A stretch of 36,307 bases of DNA from an uncultured Muribaculaceae bacterium. GTDB lineage: Bacteria > Bacteroidota > Bacteroidia > Bacteroidales > Muribaculaceae. Of this stretch, positions 1 through 9,018 are shown in pieces; the stretch's first letter is position 1, and every line of letters begins with the position of its first letter. The translations under genes were made by a program, and so were the position numbers. Under the pieces are notes generated by a model, which was not told the origin of the DNA, did not search any database, and saw only the letters and a program-made list of their open reading frames with translations. The stretch spans positions 1 to 36,307 of the forward strand of contig CAJUBC010000019.1 in assembly GCA_910584545.1 (NCBI GenBank). Direction: 5' to 3'.

Positions 1-35
1 AAAATTAATTACAACAATAACTAAATTCAGCAATT

Positions 36-2777
36 ATGAAGAGAATGATTCTCGCGGGCGCCACCGTGCTGGCGTCGTCGGCGTTTTCGCTCAACGCGAT
101 GGCCGATGTGGTATGCCGGGGACAGGTGCTCGACGAGCAGGGTGAACCTGCGGTCGGTGCCGTGGTCGCGGTCCCCGGTTCCAAAACCGGTGTTCCGACA
201 GATATTGACGGAAACTTCAAGATTACAGTTCCGGACAACACGAAGACGTTGAAAATCTCCTATCTCGGTTATTTCGACGAGAATGTGCCCGTATCTCCCA
301 AGATGGGCGTTATCGAGCTCCGTCCCGAAAGCAAGATGCTTCAGGATGTGGTAGTCACGCAGTCCGTGGCCCGTACACGCAAGACTCCTGTGGCGCTCTC
401 TCAGGTAGATGCGCTCACAATCGACACCAAACTCGGTGCGCAGGAATTTCCCGAAATCCTCAAGACCACTCCCGGAGTCTGGGCCACTCCTGACGGAGGC
501 GGTTTCGGAGACTCGAAGATCAACATGCGCGGCTTCAAGTCGGAGAACGTGGCCGTGCTCATCAACGGTATACCCATCAACGACATGGAGTGGGGCGGTG
601 TCTACTGGAGCAACTGGGCCGGCCTCAGCGACGTGACCAGCAACATGCAGACACAGCGCGGTCTTGGCGCGGCCCTTGTGTCGGCTCCTTCTGTCGGTGG
701 TACAATCAACATCACCACCCGTTCGCTCGATGCCAAGAGAGGCGGAACAGCATGGTACGGTATGGGTAACGACCTGATGAATCAATTCGGATTCTCCGCC
801 TCCACCGGTCTGATGAAGAACGGATGGGCCATCACGGTCCTCGGTTCCCGCCGCTGGGGTGACGGAATGGTAGAGGGAACACAGTTCAACTCCTATACCT
901 ATTTCGCCAATATATCTAAGAAAATCGGCGATAACCACCAGCTCTCGCTGACAGCGTTCGGTTCGCCTCAGACCCATTACAAGCGCAGCTCGCAGGATGG
1001 TCTCACCATCGAAGGCTGGCAGCAGGCCCGCAACTATATGGACGGCCGCAGCCCCTACCTTTATAACCCCACAGTAGGTTACGACCGCCATGGACAGTAT
1101 CGCAACTCGGGCTACAACTTCTATCACAAACCCCAGATCTCGCTCAACCATATCTGGCAGATCGATTACAAGTCGAGCCTCTCTACATCGGTATATGTAT
1201 CCTTCGCCCAGGGTGGCGGCTATTCCGGTCAGGGACACGGCACCTACAACGGCACATCGCTCTCCAACTCCAGCTGGTACGGCGCTTCACAGGGTGAGCT
1301 CTCCTCACTCTTCCGCTGCCCCGACGGCACATTCGACTATGCCGCGATCCAGGAGATGAACGCGAATTCCACCACCGGTTCGAACATGATCATGTCATCG
1401 TCGAACAACAACCATGAATGGTACGGACTGATCTCAACATATAAGAACGAGTTCATCCCCAAGACTCTCGCTTTCACCGGCGGTATCGATGTCCGTTATT
1501 ACATCGGCCATCACAACAACAAGATCGTCGACCTCTATGATGGTGAGTACTATGTGAATTTCGAGAACCGTGGGTCCGTGATTGCCGCCAACAACTCCGC
1601 AGCCCTCGATCCCGACTGGGTATTTCAGAAACTTGGCGTAGGCGACGTGGTATACCGCAACTACGACGGATTCACCGCGCAGGAAGGCTTGTTCGCCCAG
1701 CTTGAATACACAGGACTTGACAACCGCCTGACTGCTGTTCTCGCAGGAACGCTCAACAACACAAGCTACTGGAAGCGCGACTACTTCTACTATGACAAGG
1801 AGCATGAGCGCTCCTCAACCGAGAACTTCGTCGGCGGCACCATCAAGGCCGGAGTCAACTACAACATCAACGAATACAACAACGTGTTCGTGAACGGAGG
1901 TTTCATATCCCGTGCCCCCTTCTTCTCTTACGGTGTATTCCTCAAGGCTGCGACAAGCAACGCAGTCAATCCTGAGGCCAAGAACGCCAAGATCGGATCG
2001 GTGGAACTCGGCTACGGATTCCACAACCGCAACTTCCAGATGAACGTCAATCTGTATTACACCAAGTGGATGGACAAGTGCGACAAGACCACAGTCCGTT
2101 CCGGCGAGATCAAGGAAGGTCCGCTTGCCGGACAGTACTATTCGCTCGCTCTCAGCGGCGTGGACGCACGTCATGCCGGTGTGGAGGTGAACGCTACCTG
2201 GAAGCCTTTCAACTGGATGGAACTCAGCGGTATGATTTCAGTCGGAGACTGGGTATGGGATTCCAACCCCACCGGTTACTTCTACTCTGAGACGGGACAG
2301 CCTATGGCCGACATGCGCGGTACGGTGGCCAGCGGCATTCTCGCACCGGACCACGCATGGGCCACCGTGATGCAGAAGGGCCGCAAGATAGGAGGTTCGG
2401 CACAGACCACAGGGTATCTCGGCGTCACCTTCAAGCCCTTCAAGGGCTTCCGTATCGGTGCCGACTGGACGGCATCGGCACGCAACTATTCCGATTATGA
2501 GATTTCCTCAAGCTCATACAGCGTCAATTCTGTAGTCGAGGTGGCCGATCCCTGGAGAATTCCATGGGGTAACGAACTCGACCTCTTCGCAAGCTACCGC
2601 TTCAAGATCGGTGGTGTCGACGCTACAATCATCGGCAACGTCAACAACGTATGCAACTACAACTACGTCAAGGACGCATACACACTTTCCGGAACCGCTG
2701 GCGCATGGGACAACGCGTTCCGCGTATTCTACGCACTCGGCCGCACATATTCCATCAAACTCAAAATCAATTTCTAA
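36..2777 (+). CDS. TonB-dependent outer-membrane receptor with carboxypeptidase-D-like N-terminal domain
   Basis: Likely imports an unknown ligand across the outer membrane using TonB energy. The 913-residue protein starts with a signal peptide (about residues 1-23, ending in NAMA). A carboxypeptidase-regulatory-like beta-sandwich follows (about 27-105, with the typical GxPxDxDGNF-like and ISYLGY segments). Then come a plug domain (about 115-235, with NMRGFKSENVAVLINGIP and GGTINITTR) and a long beta-barrel that ends in the aromatic residue of KINF. The ATG at 36 lies only 35 bases from the window edge, so the promoter is mostly outside. The next gene starts 7 bases after the stop, so the two form a transport pair. 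This is not a clear SusC: the partner is a DUF5689 lipoprotein rather than a SusD. Substrate unknown. Confidence 0.93.
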   Translation: MKRMILAGATVLASSAFSLNAMADVVCRGQVLDEQGEPAVGAVVAVPGSKTGVPTDIDGNFKITVPDNTKTLKISYLGYFDENVPVSPKMGVIELRPESKMLQDVVVTQSVARTRKTPVALSQVDALTIDTKLGAQEFPEILKTTPGVWATPDGGGFGDSKINMRGFKSENVAVLINGIPINDMEWGGVYWSNWAGLSDVTSNMQTQRGLGAALVSAPSVGGTINITTRSLDAKRGGTAWYGMGNDLMNQFGFSASTGLMKNGWAITVLGSRRWGDGMVEGTQFNSYTYFANISKKIGDNHQLSLTAFGSPQTHYKRSSQDGLTIEGWQQARNYMDGRSPYLYNPTVGYDRHGQYRNSGYNFYHKPQISLNHIWQIDYKSSLSTSVYVSFAQGGGYSGQGHGTYNGTSLSNSSWYGASQGELSSLFRCPDGTFDYAAIQEMNANSTTGSNMIMSSSNNNHEWYGLISTYKNEFIPKTLAFTGGIDVRYYIGHHNNKIVDLYDGEYYVNFENRGSVIAANNSAALDPDWVFQKLGVGDVVYRNYDGFTAQEGLFAQLEYTGLDNRLTAVLAGTLNNTSYWKRDYFYYDKEHERSSTENFVGGTIKAGVNYNINEYNNVFVNGGFISRAPFFSYGVFLKAATSNAVNPEAKNAKIGSVELGYGFHNRNFQMNVNLYYTKWMDKCDKTTVRSGEIKEGPLAGQYYSLALSGVDARHAGVEVNATWKPFNWMELSGMISVGDWVWDSNPTGYFYSETGQPMADMRGTVASGILAPDHAWATVMQKGRKIGGSAQTTGYLGVTFKPFKGFRIGADWTASARNYSDYEISSSSYSVNSVVEVADPWRIPWGNELDLFASYRFKIGGVDATIIGNVNNVCNYNYVKDAYTLSGTAGAWDNAFRVFYALGRTYSIKLKINF

Positions 2778-2784
2778 GTAAGAT

Positions 2785-4839
2785 ATGAAAACCAATATAT
2801 CAAGGGCTCTTCTGATCGGAGGCGTCGCCCTCGCGCTCGGCGCATGCTCCGAGGACGCGTGGAACAACCAGCTCGACGGATTCGAAGGTGGAGTGAACCC
2901 CACCGATGTCCAGACCGTAAAGTATGAGCTGACCGACAATGACTATACCCGGCTCGCCGAAAACCGTTTCAACAAGGCTCTCGCCAAGGCCGAGGGTGTG
3001 GAGGCCGAACTCAAGGCTGTCGGCTCCAACAAATATCTCAACCCTGCAATCTCTGCGGAGAAATATATCCCGAACCTGCTCAAGGATTCCCTCTTCAGCT
3101 ACTATACCCTCGGCGACGGATCGGCCATCAATCTGACATATCGCGAGACCGACACCGATCTTCCCGCCGAGATGAAGGGCCTTAACGGAGACGTGCAGTA
3201 CACGGTAAGCGAGCGCGATTATCAGGAAGCATACGGCTCGACCAAGGATTACGCCATGGCCTTCTCTCCCTCTTATCCGGCGGCAACGCTTATCCCGGGC
3301 ATTCTTGCCGATGTGTTTGATGATGCAACTGCTGGAGAATACCGCGTGGTGAAATACAATGAGGCTGACACCGATCCTGACTTCGGACAGGTATTCGAGA
3401 TGTCGGATGCCATATCCTCCGGTCTTACCGTAGGTGCCAAAGTGGAGATTCAGGGAATCGTTACGGCTCTCTGCACTCGCGGTGCCATTGTAACCGACAA
3501 GGGTGGTTCCATCCTTGTATACTCGAGTTCCTTCCCCGCCGACAACTATCATGTCGGTGACCAGGTAAAGGTGAACGGGGCCGTCGCTGCATATAAGAAC
3601 TGCCTGCAGATCGACTACAACAACGCCACAATGGTGAAGCTCGGAGAGGAGACCTACACTTACCCGAAACCAGTGGAGCTTACAGCTGATTATTTGGTTA
3701 AGGCGAATAAGAACGCTGACCCGGTTCCTGCAGTCTACGCGCATATAACCGGAACGATGGTTATCGACGGCAATTATTATAACGTTGTGCTCGACGGCTC
3801 GACAGCCGCCAGGGGAAGCGTGTATAATCCCACAGATGCCGTCAAGGCCAAGCTCACCGACGGCAAGAAGGTATCGCTTCTCGGCTACTTTACACAGACT
3901 TCTACATCCAAGGTTGATGACAATGAGATTGTCAACGCCAATTTCGTGGTGACCGATGTGGCAGATGCCGCCAAGGCTGCAAACCACAGGTCAGCGCGCC
4001 GTGTTGCTTCCGTTGCATCTGTTCAGCGTAACGCCGCATACGTGTTCGACGGCTCAAAATGGTCAGCTGCAGGCAGCGATGTCGTGGTGCTTCAGCCCGC
4101 TGACTACGAAGCTATGGGCCAGAGCAAGGGGAATCTTTCAGGAAGCCTTCCCGCGGAATTCCTCCCCACATACCTCTCGCGCTCATTCCCGTATGCACAG
4201 AAGGATGACATTAAGTTCGTGGCTTACCTCTACTATTCGGGAGGCGAGACGAAGTATGCATGCACACAGTATACATTCACCGGCACCGAATGGATGGACA
4301 CCATCAAGAGCAACGGCGTGACCACCGTCACCAACCAGTTCGTGCTCCGCGACGGCAAGTGGCAGCTTGATCCCTCCATCACCCTCAATCTCCCCGCTGG
4401 ACGCAACCAGCCCGTAAGCCAGGCATTCTTCCAGCCTTGCGTTGACTGGGTGCTCGCCAATGTGCCCGACGGAGCCAAGTATGTGACCAGCTACGGCAAC
4501 AACGACTACTATACCGGCGCGTCGGCTTATCAGGGCAACTTCGACTTCCGTGCAAGCTCGGCCAAGACGCAGAATCCAGAGGCTTACGGTTCGATGAGCG
4601 ATGAAGAGGTTGTACGCACCGAGCAGATGCATTTCGAGCAGGAGGTCGGCCCCGGTGTCCTCGCCCAGCTATATCCTGACCTTGCGCCTGTCGGTGAGCT
4701 TCAGCCTACCGTAACAATCAACTGCTACAGCTACAACGGCAAAACCACCGACCCGCAGACAATCGTCTTCAAGTGCGTGGCGAAGGGTAAGTATGAGTTT
4801 GTCTCCGCTACCTGGAACAAAGAGGAAGAAGCCGAATAA
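2785..4839 (+). CDS. DUF5689 domain lipoprotein, partner of the upstream receptor
   Basis: A 684-residue predicted lipoprotein. The signal peptide ends in a lipobox (LALGAC, Cys at about residue 20), and an acidic SED follows the Cys, compatible with surface export in Bacteroidetes. The central part (about 205-395) shows two OB-like repeats typical of DUF5689: one around VEIQGIVTAL and VTDKGGSILVYSS, the second around VYAHITGTMVIDG. The C-terminal half has no motif I recognise and contains several aromatic-rich beta segments. It sits 7 bases behind the receptor gene and ahead of a terminator, so it is the last gene of a two-gene operon. I infer a surface ligand-capture or accessory role for the receptor. 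No catalytic residues were recognised. Confidence 0.85.
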   Translation: MKTNISRALLIGGVALALGACSEDAWNNQLDGFEGGVNPTDVQTVKYELTDNDYTRLAENRFNKALAKAEGVEAELKAVGSNKYLNPAISAEKYIPNLLKDSLFSYYTLGDGSAINLTYRETDTDLPAEMKGLNGDVQYTVSERDYQEAYGSTKDYAMAFSPSYPAATLIPGILADVFDDATAGEYRVVKYNEADTDPDFGQVFEMSDAISSGLTVGAKVEIQGIVTALCTRGAIVTDKGGSILVYSSSFPADNYHVGDQVKVNGAVAAYKNCLQIDYNNATMVKLGEETYTYPKPVELTADYLVKANKNADPVPAVYAHITGTMVIDGNYYNVVLDGSTAARGSVYNPTDAVKAKLTDGKKVSLLGYFTQTSTSKVDDNEIVNANFVVTDVADAAKAANHRSARRVASVASVQRNAAYVFDGSKWSAAGSDVVVLQPADYEAMGQSKGNLSGSLPAEFLPTYLSRSFPYAQKDDIKFVAYLYYSGGETKYACTQYTFTGTEWMDTIKSNGVTTVTNQFVLRDGKWQLDPSITLNLPAGRNQPVSQAFFQPCVDWVLANVPDGAKYVTSYGNNDYYTGASAYQGNFDFRASSAKTQNPEAYGSMSDEEVVRTEQMHFEQEVGPGVLAQLYPDLAPVGELQPTVTINCYSYNGKTTDPQTIVFKCVAKGKYEFVSATWNKEEEAE

Positions 4840-4870
4840 ACTCAGTTTTTGAGTCTTTAACATTGATTAA

Positions 4871-4900
4871 GAGACCTCCGGAAGGAATTCCGGGGGTCTC
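4871..4900 (+). terminator. Rho-independent-like terminator of the receptor operon
   Basis: An 11-base stem (4871-4881 with 4890-4900, one G-T wobble) encloses an 8-base loop, 31 bases after the DUF5689 gene stop. The downstream tract (gcttgttata) is only moderately T-rich. Confidence 0.7.
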
Positions 4901-4933
4901 GCTTGTTATAACGAAGGCAGTCATATCCCCCCT

Positions 4934-4976
4934 CCCGCAAAAAAATGCTGACGCAGGGGTCGCTGATTTTTGTGGG
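4934..4976. repeat. Intergenic repeat element, copy A, with inverted ends
   Basis: First of three copies of a 25-base element with rough consensus CCCRCAAAAA(A)ATGYTRACRCARGGG. This copy alone also has a 10-base opposite arm: 4934-4943 pairs with 4967-4976 with one wobble, which makes a 43-base imperfect inverted repeat. It lies between the receptor-operon terminator and htpG. Apart from it, 4901-5074 shows only a short inverted repeat (6-base arms at 4991-4996 and 5005-5010), and I found no TAnnTTTG promoter box for htpG. Confidence 0.6.
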
Positions 4977-5074
4977 CCGGAGTCTATGGCACGGTATTTG
5001 ATATTACCGTATATAGAAGCTGATTAGTCAGCTGCATACAAATTACGACAAGAAATCAAAAAGTTATCTTATAT

Positions 5075-7126
5075 ATGGCTACAGGCAAAATTGGGGTTAC
5101 TACTGAAAACATATTCCCCGTAATCAAAAAATTCCTATACAGCGACCATGAGATATTTCTCCGCGAACTGGTGAGCAACGCGGTCGACGCCACCCGCAAA
5201 CTGAAGACTCTCGAGTCGTTCGGCGACTTCAAGGGCGAGCTCGGCGATATGTCGGTGCGTGTCAAGGTTGACAAAGAGGCCGGCACACTGACGGTGTCCG
5301 ATCACGGAATCGGTATGGACGCAGATGACATCGAGCGCTACATCAACCAGATCGCTTTCTCAGGCGCCGAGGAATTCCTGGAAAAATACAAGGATACGGC
5401 AAATTCCATCATCGGTCATTTCGGACTCGGCTTCTATTCTGCGTTCATGGTGTCGAAGAAGGTCGTGATCCGCTCTCTGTCCTACAAGGAGGGTGCAAAG
5501 GCCGTGGAATGGACATGCGACGGCAGCCCCGAATTCGAGATGCACGAGATCGAGAAAGCTGACCGTGGTACCGACGTGATACTCTATATCGACGACGACA
5601 ACAAGGAATTCCTCGAGCAGGTGCGTGTAGACACACTTCTCCGCAAATACTGCCGCTTCCTCCCAGTGCCGGTCATCAGCGGCAAGGAGCAGGAATGGAA
5701 GGATGGCAAGTATGTCGACACCGACAGGGATAAGGTGGTCAACGCCACCGAGCCGCTCTGGACAAAGAAGCCGGCCGACCTCACCGATGAGGATTATCTC
5801 AAGTTCTACCGCGAGCTGAAGCCCGGCGAGGAGGACCCGATGTTCTGGATCCATCTCAACGTGGACTATCCGTTCACTCTCACCGGTATACTTTATTTCC
5901 CCAAGATAAAGAACAACATCGACATCCGTCACAACCGCATACAGCTATACTGCAACCAGGTGTATGTCACCGATCAGGTGGAGGGTGTGGTCCCCGAGTT
6001 CATGATGCTCATGCAGGGTGTGATCGATTCTCCCGACATACCGCTGAACGTGAGCCGCAGCTATCTGCAGGCCGACCAGCAGGTGAAGAAGATTTCGAGC
6101 TACATCTCGAAGAAGGTGGCAGAGAAACTTGACAAGATGTTCCGCGACAACCGCGCTGAGTTCGAGAAGAAGTGGAACGACATCGAGGTCTTCATCAAGT
6201 ACGGTATGCTCACCGACGAGAAGTTCTACGATGCGGCGAGCAAGTTCTTCCTGCTCCGCGATATCTCCGACCATTACTATACTCTTGAGGAGTACCGCAC
6301 TCTTGTCGAGCCTACACAGACCGACAAAGAGGGTGATGTGGTCTATCTTTACGCCACGGACCGCACCGCGCAGTATTCCTACAGCAAGGGAGCCGAGGAG
6401 AAGGGCTACAATGTACTGCTCCTCGACGGTCAGCTGGACCAGCACTTGATCCAGATGCTCGAGAGCAAACTCGGCAAGACCCGTTTCGTCCGTGTCGATT
6501 CCGATACTCCGGAGCGTCTCATTCCTAAGAAGGATGAGAAGAGCGCCGATGTCACTCCGCTGCAGGCCGATCTGCTGACTGGAATCTTCCGCAGTCAGAT
6601 TCCGACAATCGAGAACACCAACTTCATTGTGGAGTACAATTCGCTGTCGGCCGGCGACGCACCTGCGACAGTGACGCAGAACGAGATGATGCGACGCATG
6701 AAGGAGATGGCCGCCATGCAGCAGGGCATGAACTTCTACGGACAGATGCCCGACATGTATGCGTTGGTGGTCAATACCGAGCAGCCGGCCGTGAAGAAAA
6801 TCCTTGCCGACGCGGTGGAGGCTCTTGAGACAGAGGTGGTTCCACTCCGCAACAAAGTGGAGGGCGACAACGCCGAAATCGAGAAGCTGCGTAAGGAGAT
6901 GGATTCGAAAAAGGAGGAAAGCGAGAAAAAGGAACTCCGCGACAAGATCTCCGAAATCGAGAAAGAGGTTGGCACCACCAGAAACAATGAGGAGAAGATC
7001 ATCGCTGACTATGCTGCCGGGCAACCTCTGGTAAAGCAGATCATCGACCTTGCGTTGCTCCAGAGCAACCTGCTTCGCGGCGAGGCGCTCGCGGCGTTCA
7101 TCCGTCGTTCCGTGTCGCTTCTCTGA
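5075..7126 (+). CDS. htpG: HtpG, bacterial Hsp90 chaperone
   Basis: ATP-dependent cytosolic chaperone of the Hsp90 family. The N-terminal GHKL ATPase domain shows its motifs in order: ELVSNAVDA (31-39, Mg/ATP-binding Asn), DHGIGM (76-81) and GHFGLGFYSAF (114-124). The middle domain includes the catalytic-Arg region around LNVSRSYLQ. The C-terminal part contains a highly charged helical segment (about 605-650, rich in E and K), as often seen in Bacteroidetes homologues. At 683 residues the length is as expected for this group. The ATG at 5075 begins a protein with the usual GKIGVTTENIFPVI start. The 3' end overlaps the convergent deacylase gene by 29 bases. Confidence 0.97.
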   Translation: MATGKIGVTTENIFPVIKKFLYSDHEIFLRELVSNAVDATRKLKTLESFGDFKGELGDMSVRVKVDKEAGTLTVSDHGIGMDADDIERYINQIAFSGAEEFLEKYKDTANSIIGHFGLGFYSAFMVSKKVVIRSLSYKEGAKAVEWTCDGSPEFEMHEIEKADRGTDVILYIDDDNKEFLEQVRVDTLLRKYCRFLPVPVISGKEQEWKDGKYVDTDRDKVVNATEPLWTKKPADLTDEDYLKFYRELKPGEEDPMFWIHLNVDYPFTLTGILYFPKIKNNIDIRHNRIQLYCNQVYVTDQVEGVVPEFMMLMQGVIDSPDIPLNVSRSYLQADQQVKKISSYISKKVAEKLDKMFRDNRAEFEKKWNDIEVFIKYGMLTDEKFYDAASKFFLLRDISDHYYTLEEYRTLVEPTQTDKEGDVVYLYATDRTAQYSYSKGAEEKGYNVLLLDGQLDQHLIQMLESKLGKTRFVRVDSDTPERLIPKKDEKSADVTPLQADLLTGIFRSQIPTIENTNFIVEYNSLSAGDAPATVTQNEMMRRMKEMAAMQQGMNFYGQMPDMYALVVNTEQPAVKKILADAVEALETEVVPLRNKVEGDNAEIEKLRKEMDSKKEESEKKELRDKISEIEKEVGTTRNNEEKIIADYAAGQPLVKQIIDLALLQSNLLRGEALAAFIRRSVSLL

Positions 7127-7607
7127 ACCAGGTGGTGATGTCGGCCAGTGTGCCCCGGGCCACGCGGATGAAATCCTCGGGATTCACCGCAAGTTGAAGG
7201 CCGCGCTGACCGGCACTTACGAATACTTCAGGAAAAGATGTGAACTCCTCGCTGAACCAGGCGGGGAGTTCTTTTTTCATACCTATGGCTGTACAGCCTC
7301 CCCGGATGTACCCCGTGGCGGGGAGCAGTTCCTTCATGGCTATCATCTCCGCTTTCTTGTTGCCGGAAACTTTGGCCGCTTTCTTGAGGTCCACCTCGCG
7401 GTTTCCGGCTATGACACATACGAAGAGGCCTGTGCGGTCACCACGCAGCACAAGGGTCTTGAATACCCGTTCGATAGGCTCGCCGAGGCTTTCCGCCACA
7501 TGGTCTGCGGCGAGATTGTCAGGGTCTACTTCGTAAGGCACCAGTCGGTATGTCACTTTCTCGCGGTCCAGGATTCGTGCCGCGTTTGTCTTTTTATCTT
7601 TTGCCAT
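7098..7607 (-). CDS. ybaK: YbaK/EbsC-type aminoacyl-tRNA deacylase (Cys-tRNA(Pro) deacylase-like)
   Basis: Predicted editing enzyme that hydrolyses mischarged tRNA, by family mainly Cys-tRNA(Pro). The 169-residue protein has the YbaK fold throughout. Visible features are the N-terminal AARILDREKVTYRLVPYEVD, the catalytic-Lys segment ERVFKTLVLRGD, the central KKAAKVSGNKKAEM and the conserved glycine-rich loop GYIRGGCTAIGMKK. The ATG at 7607 (reverse) gives the standard length. The last 29 bases overlap the end of htpG on the other strand, so the two messages are complementary there. The esterase gene upstream on the same strand stops 48 bases before this start, so read-through from it is possible. 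Confidence 0.93.
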   Translation of the reverse strand: MAKDKKTNAARILDREKVTYRLVPYEVDPDNLAADHVAESLGEPIERVFKTLVLRGDRTGLFVCVIAGNREVDLKKAAKVSGNKKAEMIAMKELLPATGYIRGGCTAIGMKKELPAWFSEEFTSFPEVFVSAGQRGLQLAVNPEDFIRVARGTLADITTWFREATRNDG

Positions 7608-7655
7608 CGGGTATATTGATTTGACAGGTCTTTTTTTTGAAGACGGGACAGGTTC

Positions 7656-8774
7656 TTATTTGAAGAGCAGAGGGAGAAAGCCGGTAAGGTATCTGCGCCA
7701 GTTGGTCCAGACGTGTCCGCCGCCCGACTCCTCGTAGGTGTATGGTATTCCGGCTTTCGTCAGCGACTCCCGGAAGGTCTTGTTGAGAGGATAGAGGAAA
7801 TCGTCGCGTCCTATGGCTATATAGTACAGCCGGGGAAGCGGCGATGCGGGCAGCAGCGACGGGTCATCCCCTTTCATTAGGTCCGGGTTGCCTTTCCAGC
7901 CCACCGCTCCGGAGAATATTCCGTAATAGCCGAATGTTTCCGGCATGAGCTGCTGCAGACGCCATGTATGTCCTCCTCCCATGGAGAGGCCGGCCACGGC
8001 GCGATGAGCCGCATCGGGAACAGTGCGGTAATTGCTGTCGATGAAGTCGATTATTTCGCCAAAGGAGCCTTCGAACGAATCGCGGGGAGATACCGAGCGG
8101 TCCATGGTGGTGGCGTAGAGTCCTTCTGTGGTTTCTCCGGGGGCGGCCTCCTGACGCGCGTTGCCGTTGGGCATTACCACTATCATCGGTTCCGCATTGC
8201 CGGACGCTATCATGTTGTCGAGGATATACGTCGCCCTGCCCAATTCGGACCATGAGGTCTCATCTCCTCCCATGCCGTGGAGCAGATAGAATACGGGATA
8301 GCGTCTGTCGGTGTTTTCATTATAGCCGGCGGGAAGATAGACGCTTATCCGGCGGTCCATTCCGAGTTTGTCCGAGTGATACCACTCGCGCGTAAGGCTG
8401 CCGTGAGGTATATTTCCGGCGAGGTATCCGGTTCCGGGAGTGATAAAATAACTGAATAGATGTGCAATATCACGCACTGTGTATGGATTGGCGGGATCCG
8501 TCACCGTCATTCCGTCCACATTGTAGTTGTAGATGTAGAGGTCGGGTCCGGCTATGGGGAAAGCGGCGTGCCACAGGCTGTCGGCTCCGAGCGTCATCGG
8601 TCCGGAGAAATCGCCGGTCACACTCACTTGTCGGGCGCCGGGAGCGTTGAGGGAGAAAAAGACAGAGTCGCGTTCGAGACGCGGGAAGAGTGCATCATGG
8701 TTGAGACCTATGGTCTGTTGCGCTGCGGCTCCGAAAGCCACGAGGGATGTCAGTGCGAGTATGGTTCTGTTCAT
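7656..8774 (-). CDS. Secreted carbohydrate-esterase family 1-like esterase with N-terminal E-set domain
   Basis: A probable periplasmic or secreted serine esterase of the CE1/esterase D superfamily, the group that includes feruloyl and acetyl-xylan esterases. After a signal peptide (MNRTILALTSLVAFGAAAQ) comes an E-set/CBM48-like beta domain (about 20-105). An alpha/beta hydrolase domain follows, with the nucleophile in GLSMGG (about residue 261), an Asp in GRDDFLY (about 325) and a His in GGGHVW (about 353). A longer reading from 8798 is possible, but a perfect promoter places the -7 box at 8796-8803. The ATG at 8774 is therefore the start (372 residues). Substrate is inferred only; plant-polysaccharide esters are the usual targets of this architecture. 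Confidence 0.88.
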   Translation of the reverse strand: MNRTILALTSLVAFGAAAQQTIGLNHDALFPRLERDSVFFSLNAPGARQVSVTGDFSGPMTLGADSLWHAAFPIAGPDLYIYNYNVDGMTVTDPANPYTVRDIAHLFSYFITPGTGYLAGNIPHGSLTREWYHSDKLGMDRRISVYLPAGYNENTDRRYPVFYLLHGMGGDETSWSELGRATYILDNMIASGNAEPMIVVMPNGNARQEAAPGETTEGLYATTMDRSVSPRDSFEGSFGEIIDFIDSNYRTVPDAAHRAVAGLSMGGGHTWRLQQLMPETFGYYGIFSGAVGWKGNPDLMKGDDPSLLPASPLPRLYYIAIGRDDFLYPLNKTFRESLTKAGIPYTYEESGGGHVWTNWRRYLTGFLPLLFK

Positions 8775-8795
8775 CAGGGTACGGGTTGTTTTTCG

Positions 8796-8827
8796 CAAAA
8801 GTAATAAATTATAGGCACAAAAGCAAA
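8796..8827 (-). promoter_or_regulatory. Bacteroidetes-type promoter of the esterase gene
   Basis: On the minus strand TTTG (8824-8827) is followed after exactly 20 bases by TACTTTTG (8796-8803), a full match to TTTG-N20-TAnnTTTG. The predicted transcript starts near 8789, which leaves a leader of about 15 bases before the ATG at 8774. Confidence 0.75.
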
Positions 8828-8910
8828 ATTTTTTAGAGCGGCTGATTCAGCGGCAGGTTTAGGGCAGCTGGTGGAAAATTGCTGCACATGGTACGGGGAT
8901 AGCCGGTCGA

Positions 8911-8942
8911 TTTGCGCGGATGGCAAATAATTGTTAATTTTG
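8911..8942 (+). promoter_or_regulatory. Bacteroidetes-type promoter of the MscS-family gene
   Basis: TTTG (8911-8914), 20 bases, then TAATTTTG (8935-8942): a full consensus match. The predicted leader is about 70 bases to the ATG at 9019. Confidence 0.75.
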
Positions 8943-9018
8943 CCGGATAGCGCTGCATCCCGCAGTCACCATGCTTATTTGTGGGATGGGGTCTTAATAC
9001 ATTAAATCACATATCGAT

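Noticed and set aside
27..1238. Long minus-strand frame of 403 codons opposite the first receptor gene
   Set aside because: It is an antisense shadow of a well-supported receptor; its product has no recognisable domain or sensible start region.
2800..3987. Long minus-strand frame opposite the DUF5689 gene
   Set aside because: A shadow caused by codon bias of the plus-strand gene; no domain features.
4991..5010. Short inverted repeat (6-base arms, acggta and taccgt) upstream of htpG as a heat-shock operator
   Set aside because: It does not resemble the CIRCE operator and the arms are too short to be convincing.
5945..7024. 359-codon minus-strand frame inside htpG
   Set aside because: Low-complexity Leu/Val/His-rich translation typical of the reverse complement of a charged coding region; htpG is certain.
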